NCBI GenBank assembly: GCA_947650285.1
Contig: CANTFL010001452.1
Span: 186,001-250,000 of the forward strand
DNA length: 64,000 nt
Direction: 5' to 3'
Source of the DNA: Hyaloperonospora brassicae
Lineage: Eukaryota > Oomycota > Peronosporomycetes > Peronosporales > Peronosporaceae
Position numbers and translations under genes: made by a program. This document shows, one piece after another, positions 42,622-54,635 of the stretch (positions are counted from its first letter, which is position 1; each line of letters opens with the position of its first letter). The notes beneath the pieces were generated by a model, which saw nothing but the letters and a program-made list of their open reading frames with translations, was not told where the DNA came from and did no database searches.

Positions 42622-45600
42622 TCAAAGTTGCGATTGCGACGGTACTGTGAGACGCTGGATCGAGCCATCCGTGCCGCTCGTAAAGAACGCATCCTTCGTA
42701 GCAACAGCATCGGTCACCCCCCACGAAGAATTTGTCTGCAGTTGCAATCACACGACAGTATCAGCATGACAAGCGCCGGGAGACGGTGAGCGGAAGACTA
42801 AGCGCGTGCGTACCACATTGATGGCCACGTTTGACGCGGCATCGCCCAGCAAATTTGTTGCAGCATCGCCTAAGAATGAGGGCTTGACATGCACCTTGCT
42901 CAGACAAACAACTTGCCGGAACAGAGGTAGAGACCAGATCTTGACGTCCCCACCAGCAGATCCAGATAACATGCAGTCGCCACTCGGGTGCAACACGAGT
43001 GTCTTTATCGAAGTCTCGTGCGCTTTCGAGATTGTGTGCAAGACGCGTCGCTGCCTCATGTCGAAAATGCTTAGTGCACCACTCGCACCACCCGTGATCA
43101 GCAACTGATGGGACGATGAAAACACGACTGCAGTGGCACCTGCCGGGTGGCACGACGGCGCCGCAACGACGGCTTTTGATGTTGGCAGGAGTGTATCCCA
43201 CACGCACACATTCTTCTTCCTGTAAACAAGCGTGCCACCATTAGATCCGCATCGTCACGCACACATGATAGCGAGCGAAGCTTACTCAGACGATAGCCCC
43301 ACAGTGGCAATGGTGCTACTCGAGTTAAGAAATGCGAGTCCCTTGGCCCCCTTGTCATGACACTACACACAATCGGCGGCACGACCCCGTTAGTGACCTT
43401 GGTTTGAACAGGCAAGGAATGTTCCGGGCTGTCAGGTGATCTACTTACCATCATCTCGCGGTAGTACGGCACTCGATCCCACTCGGAGAACTTCCACAGA
43501 AACAAACGTCCCGGGGCATCCACAGCACCAAGCTTGACAGAATCACAGCAAACACTCATAACGTCAATGATCGGTAACCTATGACAGCATCTCTGGTGAC
43601 CAGTACGTACTTGCTGACCGAGACTGTCGAATCCTAGCGCCTTAATGCTTCGCCAGCTGGACGACATCGACGGGCCCGTTGGATAGGGCTACACACAAGC
43701 ATGTCAGAGCACGTTAGACACAAAGGCGGGCAATGCCGAGTAAGTACACTGCCTACCGCCACGACGTCTTTCGTTTGAAAAGCACAAAGTGCACTGAGCC
43801 GATCATAGGACCATAGATGCACGTGCCCTTTGTGGTTTCCGGATACAAAGAGCGGCAAGAACGGATGAGAAGTCAAGGCTGTTGGCTTGAACCTCACCAG
43901 CTTTGGCTCGGACGGAGATGCGGGCATTGAGCTTCGAAGAGGCGAGGGCGAGCTGTTGCTAGCAGTAGTCAAACTTGCAGACGGAGACAGCTTTTGACGG
44001 AGGCTACTTCCGAAGTTGCCGCTCTGCATGGCGTCTGTAATGTGCTTGCTCTTCGGAGACGATGACAGAGATGCAAAGTGCAACGGCTTGTGCGGGCATG
44101 CGTACATGCCCTTGGACTGGAATCGGCTGCCGTCACCATAGGTCATGTAGCTGGCGCGGAAAATACCTTTCTTGCTGCAGACGCTTATTTCAGCGTCGTC
44201 GCCGGCGGCACGATTAACACACATCGCTTTGATGGTATTCTCGCTGCGATACACACATTGTACAAGCGCAGCAGTGGCCGAGCGCGCCGATGTCATACGC
44301 CGTTTGACTTGCTCGGATGCATTCGTGTCACGCAGCAAAAGTACCGCGTTTTCCTCACCGGCCGACAGCATCATTTGTTGGGAGCGCGTGGATGCAGCTT
44401 TCCGTGATATAGGCTCGGGTAGTCGTCCCCACCAAACTTCCCCGTCGATCTTCTCACAGCAGTGTTCCATTCTTGCGTTAAGACGAGACAGAAACTCATT
44501 CCTGTCCGTAAACAGTTCCACAAGAAGAAGCCATGGGCAACGCTCGCATTCACATTTCAGCAACTGGCGCCCAACGTCATGTGGCAATGCAGACACTTCA
44601 GGTGTATCCGAAAAAAACGCACGGGAGCTACTAGGCGAGCCACTTTGCGCTGGTGAAGAAGGTACATGTGGTGAACCCGTGGAACTTGCACCCGGACTCG
44701 TGGCAGGGTCTGAAATCGGCAATGGGTCGAAAAATAACTTAGCCAGGTCACATAGCAAATGCTTTGACGCAAAACGAGCAAGGCGGTTGCTATAATTCTC
44801 CCAAGCTTCAACAAGTCTGCTCGCCAGTGTTTTCGTGGGAGACGCTATACCTTCTCCAGTAATTCTCGACAGGTGAGCTGGCATGGCATCAGCCGCCATC
44901 ATCAGAACTAGTCCCCAGTACGGACAGTATGAGAACTGGCTCGGTGATCCACGCAGTGGCATGGAGTGATGCGACCTGCTCATCTTCATGGCTGCCGTGA
45001 ACTCAGTCAGCGACACATCTAGTTCACGCACCGTCTGGTACAGCGCTGGAATGTCTTGTTGGAAAAGCGACAACGCGTCCAACTCTTTTGCCGGGGTTGT
45101 CGCTGAGTGGTGCATAGAGGCACAGCTTACACATGCATCACCCCTGATCATATCATCGAGCGCTTGTTTTGACCGAGGAGTCAATCCGGCTTTATTCGAA
45201 AAGATGAGGCCGAGCACCCGATGAAGACAACAAGGGTTCTTCGAGTAGCGACAGCACACAAAAATGACACTGTGAACCGCTGCAGCGACAGCGAATACTG
45301 AGTCGCAGTTTGCTAGTGTCGCTCTCTGTTGTGCAGGCTTCGAAAAGAAGTACTGCGACCAAAGCAGGAGTTGCGTCGCCATGGCTAGCAAATCAGAGCA
45401 AGTTTGGTCCACTTTGCGCGCGTGCAGCCGATCACTGATAGTAGACGAGAGGTCCCCCGACGCTACTGTCGCAATTCCTTCTGCAACGGCTACAACCAAA
45501 TCCAGGACCGATTCCGTGTTTGCAAACTTTGGCAACAACGATCCTTCTGACCGGCTCCACCTCGACACCAAGAAGTCCAAAGCAGCAAGGCGATCAGAGT

Positions 45601-48600
45601 GAACCAACGACTCTACTACTGCTGCTCGGATTCTGTACAGCAAATGCTCCTTGCTTGTTTCCGGTACTCCAGGTAGTTCGTAATCACCACCACGGTGTAC
45701 GATGCAATGGATCTCTTTGTCCAGACAATCCTCGAGGTCGAACCGTGTCCCGGATGCTGGTGTAGCAGACATTGTTGTCGTCTCGTGTAACGACTTCAGA
45801 AAGGCGGCGCACAGATGATCAACCTGGCGCCCAGTAGCGGCAACGAGAACCCGTTGACGGCAGGCTAGAAATGTTGCTGTATCTGAGCTTGAAGCGCGCT
45901 CCCGACGAAGTTCCTGGACAAAGGAGGCGATATCGCGCTGGTGAAGCAGTGCAACGACTCCAAGGCCCGCATCTTGGAGACGAAGCAATGCCGTCGTGTT
46001 TAACCTCAGGACTCTTTTTTTAGCTCCAGCTTCATCGGCGCCATCGTTTTTCGAAGAAAACGGATGAGGTCACATGCACCAATAAGACTGTTCCCAAAGG
46101 CAGACCAATACATACCAGACGGGGTACACGAGTTGTCACAGTCGCCAAACACACTCCGCATGTCGACAGCAGGTCGTGTAACCAGGACATCAATGGCATT
46201 ACTGGTCTCTCCCAGCAAGTACTTCACAAGGAAGCACATGTAAACATCCCCACATTGGCGTGCCTTTTCATATACCGTCGCGCGGAGAAACTCAGCCGAC
46301 ACACATTTCGATTCTGATGGATCGGCAGGTGTTGCCGCGATCGAGCTCGTTTCGCGTTGAGCAGATGTTTCACGAAAAGCGGTAGCCATACCGTTGCAAG
46401 AAGCCTGTGAAGAGTCTTCGGTACCGGAGCTGTCTTGATCGAAGTCCCATTTCTCGGAAACTCGAGCTATGAGTAACGATAATACAAGTGTCGCGTCCGC
46501 TTTCTTAGCGACTGACACCGCTTCGGTAACTTTGCTGCCGAGAAGAAAGAATGCTGCTGAGAGCTCGTATCGCTGTTTAGCCTTCAACACGTACGCATTC
46601 TTGATTGCCGCGTTCTTCCAACGCAAGTCTGAAAAGTCGTTACCCAGGAGATCAGAAATGCGCGACTCATTGGCCATCTTAAACAAGCTTGCCAGAAGTC
46701 TTGTCTTTCCCAAAAGCACGTAGAAAACAGCAACTGCGAACGGGTTGCGATTCGTGGCATACTCGACTTGTGCCGCTTTCTCCAAAAACTGGATCAGCTT
46801 GGCTGCACTTTTCAGCCAGAATGGTAGCCGCAGACGTCTCATCTCTCTCCAGCCCATTGTCCCACCAGGAAAGCATTCCTGAAGCAATTCTGGCTGGTGA
46901 TCACTAAGTGCCGCCCAAGCTATTTGCTCAGAGCACAATCCATCGATTACCGGGTACCCAGACACTGATGCCGTACTGTCGTTGACTGCCCGTCGCTTCG
47001 CCACATTCATGCCGTCTGTAGTTGACTGAGCGCTAGTCGCTGGGCGTGCTTGCCAAAGTAAGCCGGTACGAAAACGAAGGGCGGCTTCATCTTTTTGACG
47101 GCCGCTATCACGTTCCCAGCTCACGATGTTCTTGACACCAGCAACGATCGTAAGAAACATGTCCGATTCTTCGCTCGTCATGAATGTCAATGAACACTTG
47201 TGCTCGCTGAAAAACACAGAAAACGCGTCTGTTTCCAGTACCGACCTGACATTCCCTGTCGAACAATCTCCCTGAGAGTCATGTGTAGAAAGCGGAGGTC
47301 CGAACAGCATGTCTGCACGATCGACACCACTTCTGCTGGCTTCGTACGGGTAGGGCACTTCACGGCTCATTGTGAATAGATCGCTTGCCCTAGCAAGGGT
47401 AGCGGGAGCTTTGGAATGATTGACATCCCTGGTGCCCCGACTCTCTTTTCCTCTCAGATAGGTGTCCGACCGCTCGTCACACTTGCTTTCGGCAGACGCA
47501 GGATTCCCAAGTAGCTGGCACAATGACAACAGGGGAAGAGTCCGCAGCAGCGTGTCAGGAGTCATTTGCAAATAGCACATCTCCTCATGCTCTAGGACTT
47601 TCATCTTCACATGCTCAAGGACCTCTCTCAACGTCTCGAACGACCCTCGCGCTAGCAAGTACATCAGTGTTATCGGGTGATGCGCAGGAAAGACTTCCGT
47701 CTGCGGCTGAGAACAATCCGCTTCGTAGCGAGGAGAGCCTGACGGCGATTGGACTGACGGTGATCCAAGTCCACTAATGTATCGAATGTTCAAGTGCGCC
47801 AAACTGGATCCGATACGGAGTAGAGCGTAGGGATGATCCGTGAGCGAAGATACTTTCTCGGGCCTCATGCTAAAACGACTGAACGACCAGGCGACGCTCC
47901 ACTGGTTTGCTGTCGCTAGCACTGAGGGTTCACATTTCAGCACACCGATTGTCGTGGTTGATAGGAACAGGAGATGACAAACCCGCTCTGGGGTCAAACG
48001 CGGAGTCCACTCCAACGACACCACTTGGCCAAACTTTTTGTACGGAACCTCAACGACACCTTGCAATAACTTGTCGATTACAGACAGAAAACAGATTCGG
48101 TCATCACCTCCGCTGCCTTCACACAGTATAGCCACGCGTCCACACGAGCTGAAGCTGAAGTGCTTGAACAGAGGCCGTTCTCCAGTAGCGTGAAAAGCCA
48201 CGTGTGAACTTTGCGTCTGACTAAACGCATTCAGTAAGCAGCCGACATCAACCCGATGAACAGACTTCACTTCAAGCAAATCGTCGAGATCCGCAAACGT
48301 CCACAGCCTTAATTGCGCATCTGCGTCAAAACTAGCAAAAGCGATCTCAAATGTATTGACCAGCGGAACACAGGCGATACCCAGCACCCTTGCTCCAGGC
48401 AAGACAACCGTTGTTTTACGAAACAACTTTACGGAAGAAGCATGCGCGTCCGTGGTTGTCGCCTCGAACGAAAAAACCCAGACAGTTATCGTCTTTCCAT
48501 CTTTGTGCATTCCAATCACCATACTAAAATCCGTTGTGACATTACTTGTCCCTACCATTGCTGGCATCGTGGAGTGCATGGAAGTACCTGACCACTCAGC

Positions 48601-50934
48601 CTTGACCGAGTCGGGAATCGGTACACATATCAGTTCATCCAGCAGTTCACATTTGCTACTTTCGTCTACATAGCGTACTGTCAGTGCATCACGCCCCGCG
48701 ACAGGTAGTATAGCTTGTCTGCGAGGTACGGACTGCTCAGGTAACGAGTCTTTCATAACATTCGAAACCGGATGCATGCCGGTAGGTGCCACCTTCGCGA
48801 CGTGTAAACGACCACCTGCGAACAAGTATAGCACGCCTTGCTTTTCATACGATGCTGTATGTGTTACAGGGTCAGCAATCTCGTTTCCGACTTCCTCGTG
48901 ACATGCGACTTCGAGCTTGCACAACGACCTACTTGTTCGAAAGGTGTGCAAGCGCCCGCCAATATTTGTGGTAGCAATCCTCATATCTCGCCCGACCAAG
49001 TCAGTGTGCGGAACCGAATGACGTCTTGTCGTTGGGTTTACAACCGAAAGAAATGCGTCCTGAACGTTTGCTCTCTCCATGGCACTCATCATGCTATTGC
49101 ACATGACTGAGACTTCGCAGCGTTGGACGCTATAGGATGCAGACTTCGTGCAGGTTCCTGCAGGGAAGCTACTAGGTCCAAGCATCAATCGTGCGCAATA
49201 CAAGCGACTGTCAGCTGTTTTCTGCTGGAGCAGTAGCTCAACGAAAAACGCTGTCGAGTCGCTTTTGTGGCCTGTCACACCATACATAGTATCAGCTGCG
49301 GACAAAGAAAGGAACATCGAGGCTTCAATGCCCACCTTGGTAATCCGACGAGCTGACGCGATAGACGTGTCCGTCGACGAGTTGCTCTCGTAGGCCATCG
49401 TAACTTAGAAGAAGGGATACTGTAGGAGAAACGCCCTGCGCATCAAAACACCGTTCTAGTCAATATCCAATTGCTGCTTGATGAGAACTGCACGCACCGT
49501 AAACGGAACTGACATCTCACGGAATATGCAAAAGACACCACTGCTGAGAACGGCATACAGCAAACGAACAGAAAAGGCTTGTTCGAGTGCTACGTTCCCG
49601 CAGATAGGTGCTTCTCCCACATGAGTGTCTGCTGTGGCACCTCTGCGATCGGCAAAGAGCTTGCTATTGGTTTGGTCGATGCTACTCTTGCGCTGACCAC
49701 CAGATTCAGCTTGGCGCGCTTCATTCAGCGATCCGTAGCCATAGTGAAAAAGACAGAGAGCATCCAAAACGGCACTTTCGCTCAACAATGCCTCTTTTAT
49801 CGAAGACACAGGCTTTGACGCTTCTCGAGCCCAACTATGATCGACCAGACCAAGCATTTGGATGCGGCTATCGGATCTTACGCCATCTATATCGAAAGGT
49901 GAGCAGCAAAAGTCTACGGCAGCAAATCGCTTCCACAACACGAACGATCGCAAAGGAGTGGATATCTCTCTCCAGATCGACACGTTTCCAGCTCGATCAA
50001 GAGTAAATAGCATCTGAGAAGCGCCCGCAGTGGTTTCTACATTCGATCGCGTCTCATAAACGTTCGCATCTTTCGACCACGTCAGACACACCAGAGCACG
50101 CGTGTGTGCTAGAAACAGTGACATCGGCGTGCTTGCGTGTGCTGACAATTTATTCAAATTCCACACCTTGACGATCCGATCATGATCGCCTGCCGTTGCC
50201 ACATACCGACCACTTGGCGCCACATCAAAGTGACAAGCCGGCACGACTGGCACTTTTCCATTACCTGACAACGTCACTGTGCGTTGCAGATAAACCTGCA
50301 CCGAGTCATCCACTAGCTTCCATATCGACAACTTCTCTCCGTATCCAAACAGAAACAAATCGTCTCCATTCTCCACCCACTCCAAATGACTTAGCAAGTG
50401 GTCGTCGCACTGCCAACGCATAGACTCTGCCCACCGAGGCAAGTGAAGATGCAAATGCGTCCTCGCGTGATCGTCCACAGGTCCCTTGATAACACCTCGT
50501 CTAGCCGCTGGTGACGCTCTTGCACCTTTGTCGTCCATATTTGGAGCTCTCGAGCTCTTTGCAACAGCTGCTGTCCGGCTGGACGTGGCACTCGCCGGCC
50601 TCAGGAGCACAGCATGGCCTTGTTCGGTACACAGAGCAAAAGCGCCGCGCGCTGTTCTTGTGCTGGGATTAAACCTCACGCATTGAATCGGTCCATGGGC
50701 GTTCCACACCTGCCACAGCTCGTACGTCGACGCGCGTCGCTTTTGGTCGTGCGCTACAGAATTTGATGGGGTCGTTGCGGACGGACTTTCCACTAGAAAC
50801 ACGAGCAAAGACGCAGTGGCGTACAGCAGATAGCGAATGGACTCGATCTCGGCCTGGCACACGAGTCGGTGTGTTTGCGGCCCAGGCGGCGGCGCACAGA
50901 CAGCGACGATCGCGTCCTCTACGTGGAAAACCAT
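42622..50934 (-). CDS. RAV1: Rabconnectin-3 / Rav1 homologue (DMXL), V-ATPase assembly factor
   Basis: N-terminal WD40 exon 50934-about 49500 (LLSHLEWVENGDDLFLFGYG, PSGRYVATAGDHDRIVKVWN). The stop at 49456 and the next open frame from 49398 imply an intron whose borders are unclear; GTGCGT near 49500 is a candidate donor. The long exon holds the Rav1 C-terminal signature (LRLPFWLKSAAKLIQFLEKA, NDFSDLRWKNAAIKNAYVLK). At the T7 run 46015-46021 the frame shifts by one; the continuation RVLRLNTTALLRLQDAGLGV shows it is one gene. The long exon ends at 43757. C-terminal propeller exons follow: 43688-43611, 43532-43449, 43362-43286, 43219-42814 (CVWDTLLPTSKAVVAAPSCH, SGSAGGDVKIWSL) and 42735-42622. 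Total about 2,600 aa. In yeast Rav1, with Skp1 and Rav2, reassembles the vacuolar V-ATPase; DMXL proteins do so on endomembranes. Confidence 0.88.
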
Positions 50935-51179
50935 TGCGCGCGGACTTCCGTGCACGAAAAACGCTATCGATCGATCGATGCTTCGTCCGTGTTGTCTTTT
51001 ATAAAAAACAAACAAAAAAGCAGATTGTTTTTCACGTCTTGTGATGCGTGGCAACATCGTTTCTATTGCTCTTCGCTCGTTTCTAAGCGTGAGGAGATCA
51101 TCACGTGCAGAGGACGAACGACAGTGGATGTCGATCGGTCATATCACCGAACGATAGATACACTCGCGACTGGTTCTTT
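50935..51179. promoter_or_regulatory. Divergent promoter region RAV1 / SGF29
   Basis: 245 bp between start codons. Contains a short ATCG tandem repeat (CTATCGATCGATCGATGC, near 50964-50981) and an A/T-rich patch near 51000-51030. Confidence 0.45.
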
Positions 51180-52160
51180 ATGGCCAAACACAGCGCCAAG
51201 CGCGTGCCCGCGTCGCAAGACGCCTTGGACGACTTTGTGACGACGCAGCTGCTGGACAATGGCATGGACGTCATTGCAGCAAAGATCAACGTGCTGCGCG
51301 AGAAGCTGCTGCGATGTGGGGATCGAGAGAGCGACGCTCAGACGCACAAGAACAAGTGGGCGCGACAGCTCCAGCATTGGCTCGCTCTCGCCTGTCGGCT
51401 GCTGGCGAAGCAGCGGCGCCAACTGAACCACTGCATCGAGCGGGTCGAGAGGGATTACAGTCGCGGCGTCATTGGACTTGGAACAGCCACGCACAAGGAC
51501 GCGGACGAGGAGACAGACGGCAATCTCTACAGTCGAACGTACGCTCGACCGAGGACCGGTAGCTCCTCAATAGCTGCAGCACCAGACAGCGATGGCTACG
51601 TGGGCATCGTAGGGCCGCGGAAAGACGACGTCCTTGCTGTCGGCTGCCACGTTGCAGCGAAAGTGGCCCGCAGCCATGAGCTGTGGATCATGGCGCGCGT
51701 TGTGAAGTTCAGCGCCGAGTCGAACACGTACGAAGTCGAAGACGTTGACTCGGGCGACGACGACGATGACTTCGATGCGTCAAGGAGACGCTACATGGTC
51801 TCGTGGCAGCAGGTGGTCGAGCTGCCAGGCGACTCGCTTCCGGATGGAGCGTGGATCCAATACGCTGTGAACGAGCGCGTGATGGCCATGTACCCCGACA
51901 CGACCAGTTTTTTCCGCAGCACCGTCCGCGTGCCGAATCCGAAGGTCAGCTGCGTGTGCATTGATTGAGCAAAGCAAAAGGGTGAGTGGACCGTACAGTA
52001 CTGCAGGTAGCTAACGTGTCGATGTGCTGCTTGGTGCTCGCAGGGTGCGCCGTACGTGATCCTCAAATTCGACGAAGACGAGGACGAGCACGGCTTTATT
52101 CCAGACCGGAAAGTGCCCTTCCGCTTCGTGGCTCCCCTCAAACCGTGGCACCATAAGTGA
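51180..52160 (+). CDS. SGF29: SAGA complex subunit Sgf29, tandem Tudor domain
   Basis: Exons 51180-51944 and 52044-52160 (293 aa), intron 99 nt. The frame is open further upstream but the first ATG is 51180. Residues 20-105 are a helical coiled coil (AKINVLREKLLRCGD ... AKQRRQLNHCIERVERDY). The SGF29 C-terminal domain follows at about 155-290. First Tudor: VGCHVAAKVARSHELWIMAR, YEVEDVDSGDDDDDF, SWQQVVELP. Second Tudor: NERVMAMYPDTTSFFRSTVR, and in exon 2 YVILKFDEDEDEHGFIPDRK with VPFRFVAP. The acidic pocket and aromatic cage residues (Tyr, Phe) needed to bind H3K4me2/3 appear present. Sgf29 recruits SAGA/ATAC acetyltransferase modules to promoters. Confidence 0.93.
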
Positions 52161-52665
52161 CGGGCGTCGTGATGTCGCCATTCGACGCGAGAGGGTCGCG
52201 GCGCATCGGATCCTGACGGTCGACCCGTACCACGCGCTACGACGTACGACGTTCTGCTCTTGGCCTGACAGCCATGAGCTCGTCATCATACACCACGACA
52301 CAGCAAAAGGTGCTGCATGTGCATCGGCAGTGCCGCGTGTAGACAACCTGCGCCTCGCGCTGTAATAGAGTTGCGGACGGCAGACGCTGCGGACGATCGG
52401 TAGGGTCCTGGAACGACAGAGGCAGTCAGTCGCCCACTCTGTATTTGTACACAAGAACATGGACGTCAATCTGTTTTGTTACATTGGCTTAACTTCTGCC
52501 TACGAGTGGGTTGAGAGATTATCCGGAAAAAAAGTCACGCAGCGATCGATTGGGACGCCGCAGCGGCTGTCACTCGATCCAGACACACTGCATCGAGCCA
52601 CAACGACATGTGTGTGTGTGAGTGTGAGAGAGTCACTCGGGATCGCGTGAGTGTCGCTCGTGCAT
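52161..52665. other. Intergenic between converging SGF29 and H2A genes
   Basis: About 500 bp of 3' flank. A (TG)n tract lies at about 52611-52624. No metazoan-type histone stem-loop was found downstream of the H2A stop codon. Confidence 0.45.
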
Positions 52666-53085
52666 CTAGTAGTCCTGCGACGCCGACGACTTGCCCTTCT
52701 TCACGGACGACGCCGACTTCTTCGGCAGCAGCACCGAGTGGATGTTGGGCATCACACCGCCCGACGCAATCGTCACGTCGCCCAGCAACTTGTTCAGCTC
52801 TTCGTCGTTGCGGACGGCCATCTGAATGTGGCGAGGAATGATGCGCGTCTTCTTGTGGTCGCGGGCGGCGTTGCCGGCGAGCTCGAGGATCTCAGCGCAC
52901 AAGTACTCGAGCACGGCGGCCATGTACACGGGGGCGCCACCGCCCGTACGTTGAGCGTAGCGGCCCTTCTTCAGATACCGAGCGACACGACCCACGGGGA
53001 ACTGCAGACCGGCCTTCGACGAGCGCGTGCTGCCTTTCCCCTTCTTGCCCCGACCTCCCGTAGCGGCTTTTCCTTTTCCAGACAT
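52666..53085 (-). CDS. H2AX: Histone H2A with C-terminal SQDY (H2A.X type), copy 1
   Basis: Intronless, 139 aa. Histone fold clear: [71 protein letters not shown]. The acidic-patch glutamates are in place. The tail ends SASQDY, the SQ-acidic-aromatic motif that is phosphorylated by ATM/ATR-type kinases in H2A.X. It differs from copy 2 by a handful of residues, nearly all in the first 60 positions. H2A packages DNA in nucleosomes, and the motif marks double-strand breaks. As both copies here carry SQDY, the motif may sit on the bulk H2A, as in yeast. Confidence 0.97.
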   Translation of the reverse strand: MSGKGKAATGGRGKKGKGSTRSSKAGLQFPVGRVARYLKKGRYAQRTGGGAPVYMAAVLEYLCAEILELAGNAARDHKKTRIIPRHIQMAVRNDEELNKLLGDVTIASGGVMPNIHSVLLPKKSASSVKKGKSSASQDY

Positions 53086-53583
53086 TGTCGTGTGTGTCGC
53101 GTGGACTGTATGAAGCGGTCGTGACCGAGTGCGAGTGGATTGGAATGTGGCCAGCCGTCCTGCCGCGTCGAGCGCGCGGGGTCAGTGACGCAGAGACGCG
53201 CGCGCAACGCGCTTGGCCGACATGTCCAGCAGCATCGCCGACTCGGTGGGCACTTGGGTCCGGTATCCCGTGCGCGATCGCAGGAGCGAGGTCGTAGGCG
53301 AAATTTGGCGTATCGAACCATTGGCTAATATACATTTGAATGAACGTGATTGATGGATCGTGTTGCAGCGACGCTCGGATTGGCGGAACGGCAGCGCGCG
53401 AAAAGCGGAAACCCAGCGGCTTTGGGGCGGCCGACGACGACGTACAGTCGACCAGTCAGAAGCGGGTCCAGCGCGCCAAGAGCTCGCCGAGTGCCCGTGG
53501 CGAAGTCAGGTCATTCTCCAATTCACTTCAAGTCGACTACACGCGACCGCCACAACTCGACCACTCCATTACCTCCAGTGACT
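53086..53583. promoter_or_regulatory. Divergent histone promoter region
   Basis: 498 bp between two H2A start codons. Inverted CCAAT elements (ATTGG) occur near 53139, at 53320 (CCATTGGCTAATATACAT, 53318-53335, with a TATA-like TAATATACAT) and near 53380. Shared CCAAT elements would give balanced S-phase expression, which is typical for histone pairs. Confidence 0.55.
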
Positions 53584-54006
53584 ATGTCTGGAAAAGGAAA
53601 AGCCGCTACGGGAGGCCGTGGCAAGAAGGCTGGCAAGAGCAGCACGCGCTCCGCCAAGGCCGGTCTGCAGTTCCCCGTGGGTCGTGTCGCTCGGTACCTC
53701 CGTAAGGGCCGCTACGCCCAGCGCACGGGCAGCGGCGCCCCCGTGTACATGGCTGCCGTGCTCGAGTACTTGTGCGCTGAGATCCTCGAGCTCGCCGGCA
53801 ACGCCGCCCGCGACCACAAGAAGACGCGCATCATTCCTCGCCACATCCAGATGGCCGTCCGCAACGACGAAGAGCTGAACAAGCTGCTGGGCGACGTGAC
53901 GATTGCGTCGGGCGGTGTGATGCCCAACATCCACTCGGTGCTGCTGCCGAAGAAGTCGGCGTCGTCCGTGAAGAAGGGCAAGTCGTCGGCGTCGCAGGAC
54001 TACTAG
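53584..54006 (+). CDS. H2AX: Histone H2A with C-terminal SQDY (H2A.X type), copy 2
   Basis: Intronless, 140 aa, ATG at 53584; the frame stays open upstream without family similarity. N-terminus [20 protein letters not shown], one residue longer than copy 1 and with an Ala-Gly inserted relative order in the basic tail. From [20 protein letters not shown] onward the two proteins are identical, including the SASQDY end. Head-to-head with copy 1. The near identity suggests recent inverted duplication or gene conversion. Confidence 0.97.
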   Translation: MSGKGKAATGGRGKKAGKSSTRSAKAGLQFPVGRVARYLRKGRYAQRTGSGAPVYMAAVLEYLCAEILELAGNAARDHKKTRIIPRHIQMAVRNDEELNKLLGDVTIASGGVMPNIHSVLLPKKSASSVKKGKSSASQDY

Positions 54007-54635
54007 GCGATGGATTATTGCGCTCAGTGTGTGCAGTGCTGGCAACGGTGTCTGTGAGCGCGACTCTAGCCGCGGTACCAGTGCGTGTCTAGTCATTGCT
54101 ACGTGAGTAGTGCTTGGTGTCACCACCTCCCTGATGTTTTTCAACATCACCCATTTGGCGAGAAACTATGTGCAAGTAGTAGTAGTAGTGGTAGACAGAA
54201 GAGGATACGAGTCGGAAGATCCGAGTGTAGCACCGAAGGATCGACGAAAAGACTGCCAAGCGGCGCCGCGCTATCGGCTAACGCTCCTCTGTGTACAGTT
54301 GGTAGAGTCAAACGGTAAAGAAAGGTCCGGATGCTCTCTGACAGGTTGACCGTATGCGGTATGTGTGTATGCGTGTGTGTATCTGTCGACTATGTGGCCA
54401 GCCAAACTCAAACCATCAACTCTAGACTCAGACCTCAAGCAGTGATCGATCATTGTACTTTTTTGATCTCCTCGGTGATGGCTGGACGTCCAGTTTTGCG
54501 ACATGTTTGCTCTAAACGAATCTCTTCGGCCTTTCACGAAGACTTCAACAACTCGACTGAGTACCAGTGATACTTCTTCCCGAGGTTGCCACTCACTACG
54601 TAGGTAGCATAAGGGCCTCTGCTTACCGTCGCTTA
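54007..54635. other. Intergenic, nothing recognised
   Basis: 3' flanks of H2A copy 2 and of the zinc-finger gene, which converge. A short GTA repeat (AGTAGTAGTAGTGGTAG) lies at about 54176-54192. No coding potential seen. Confidence 0.5.

Noticed and set aside
46015..46021. Claim of programmed -1 ribosomal frameshifting
   Set aside because: The slippery A7 is suggestive, but no downstream pseudoknot was identified and a homopolymer error explains it more simply.
49399..49455. Two separate genes in place of one RAV1 gene
   Set aside because: The upstream frame holds only the N-terminal WD part and the downstream frame lacks it; in the DMXL/Rav1 family both belong to one protein, so an unresolved intron is more likely.
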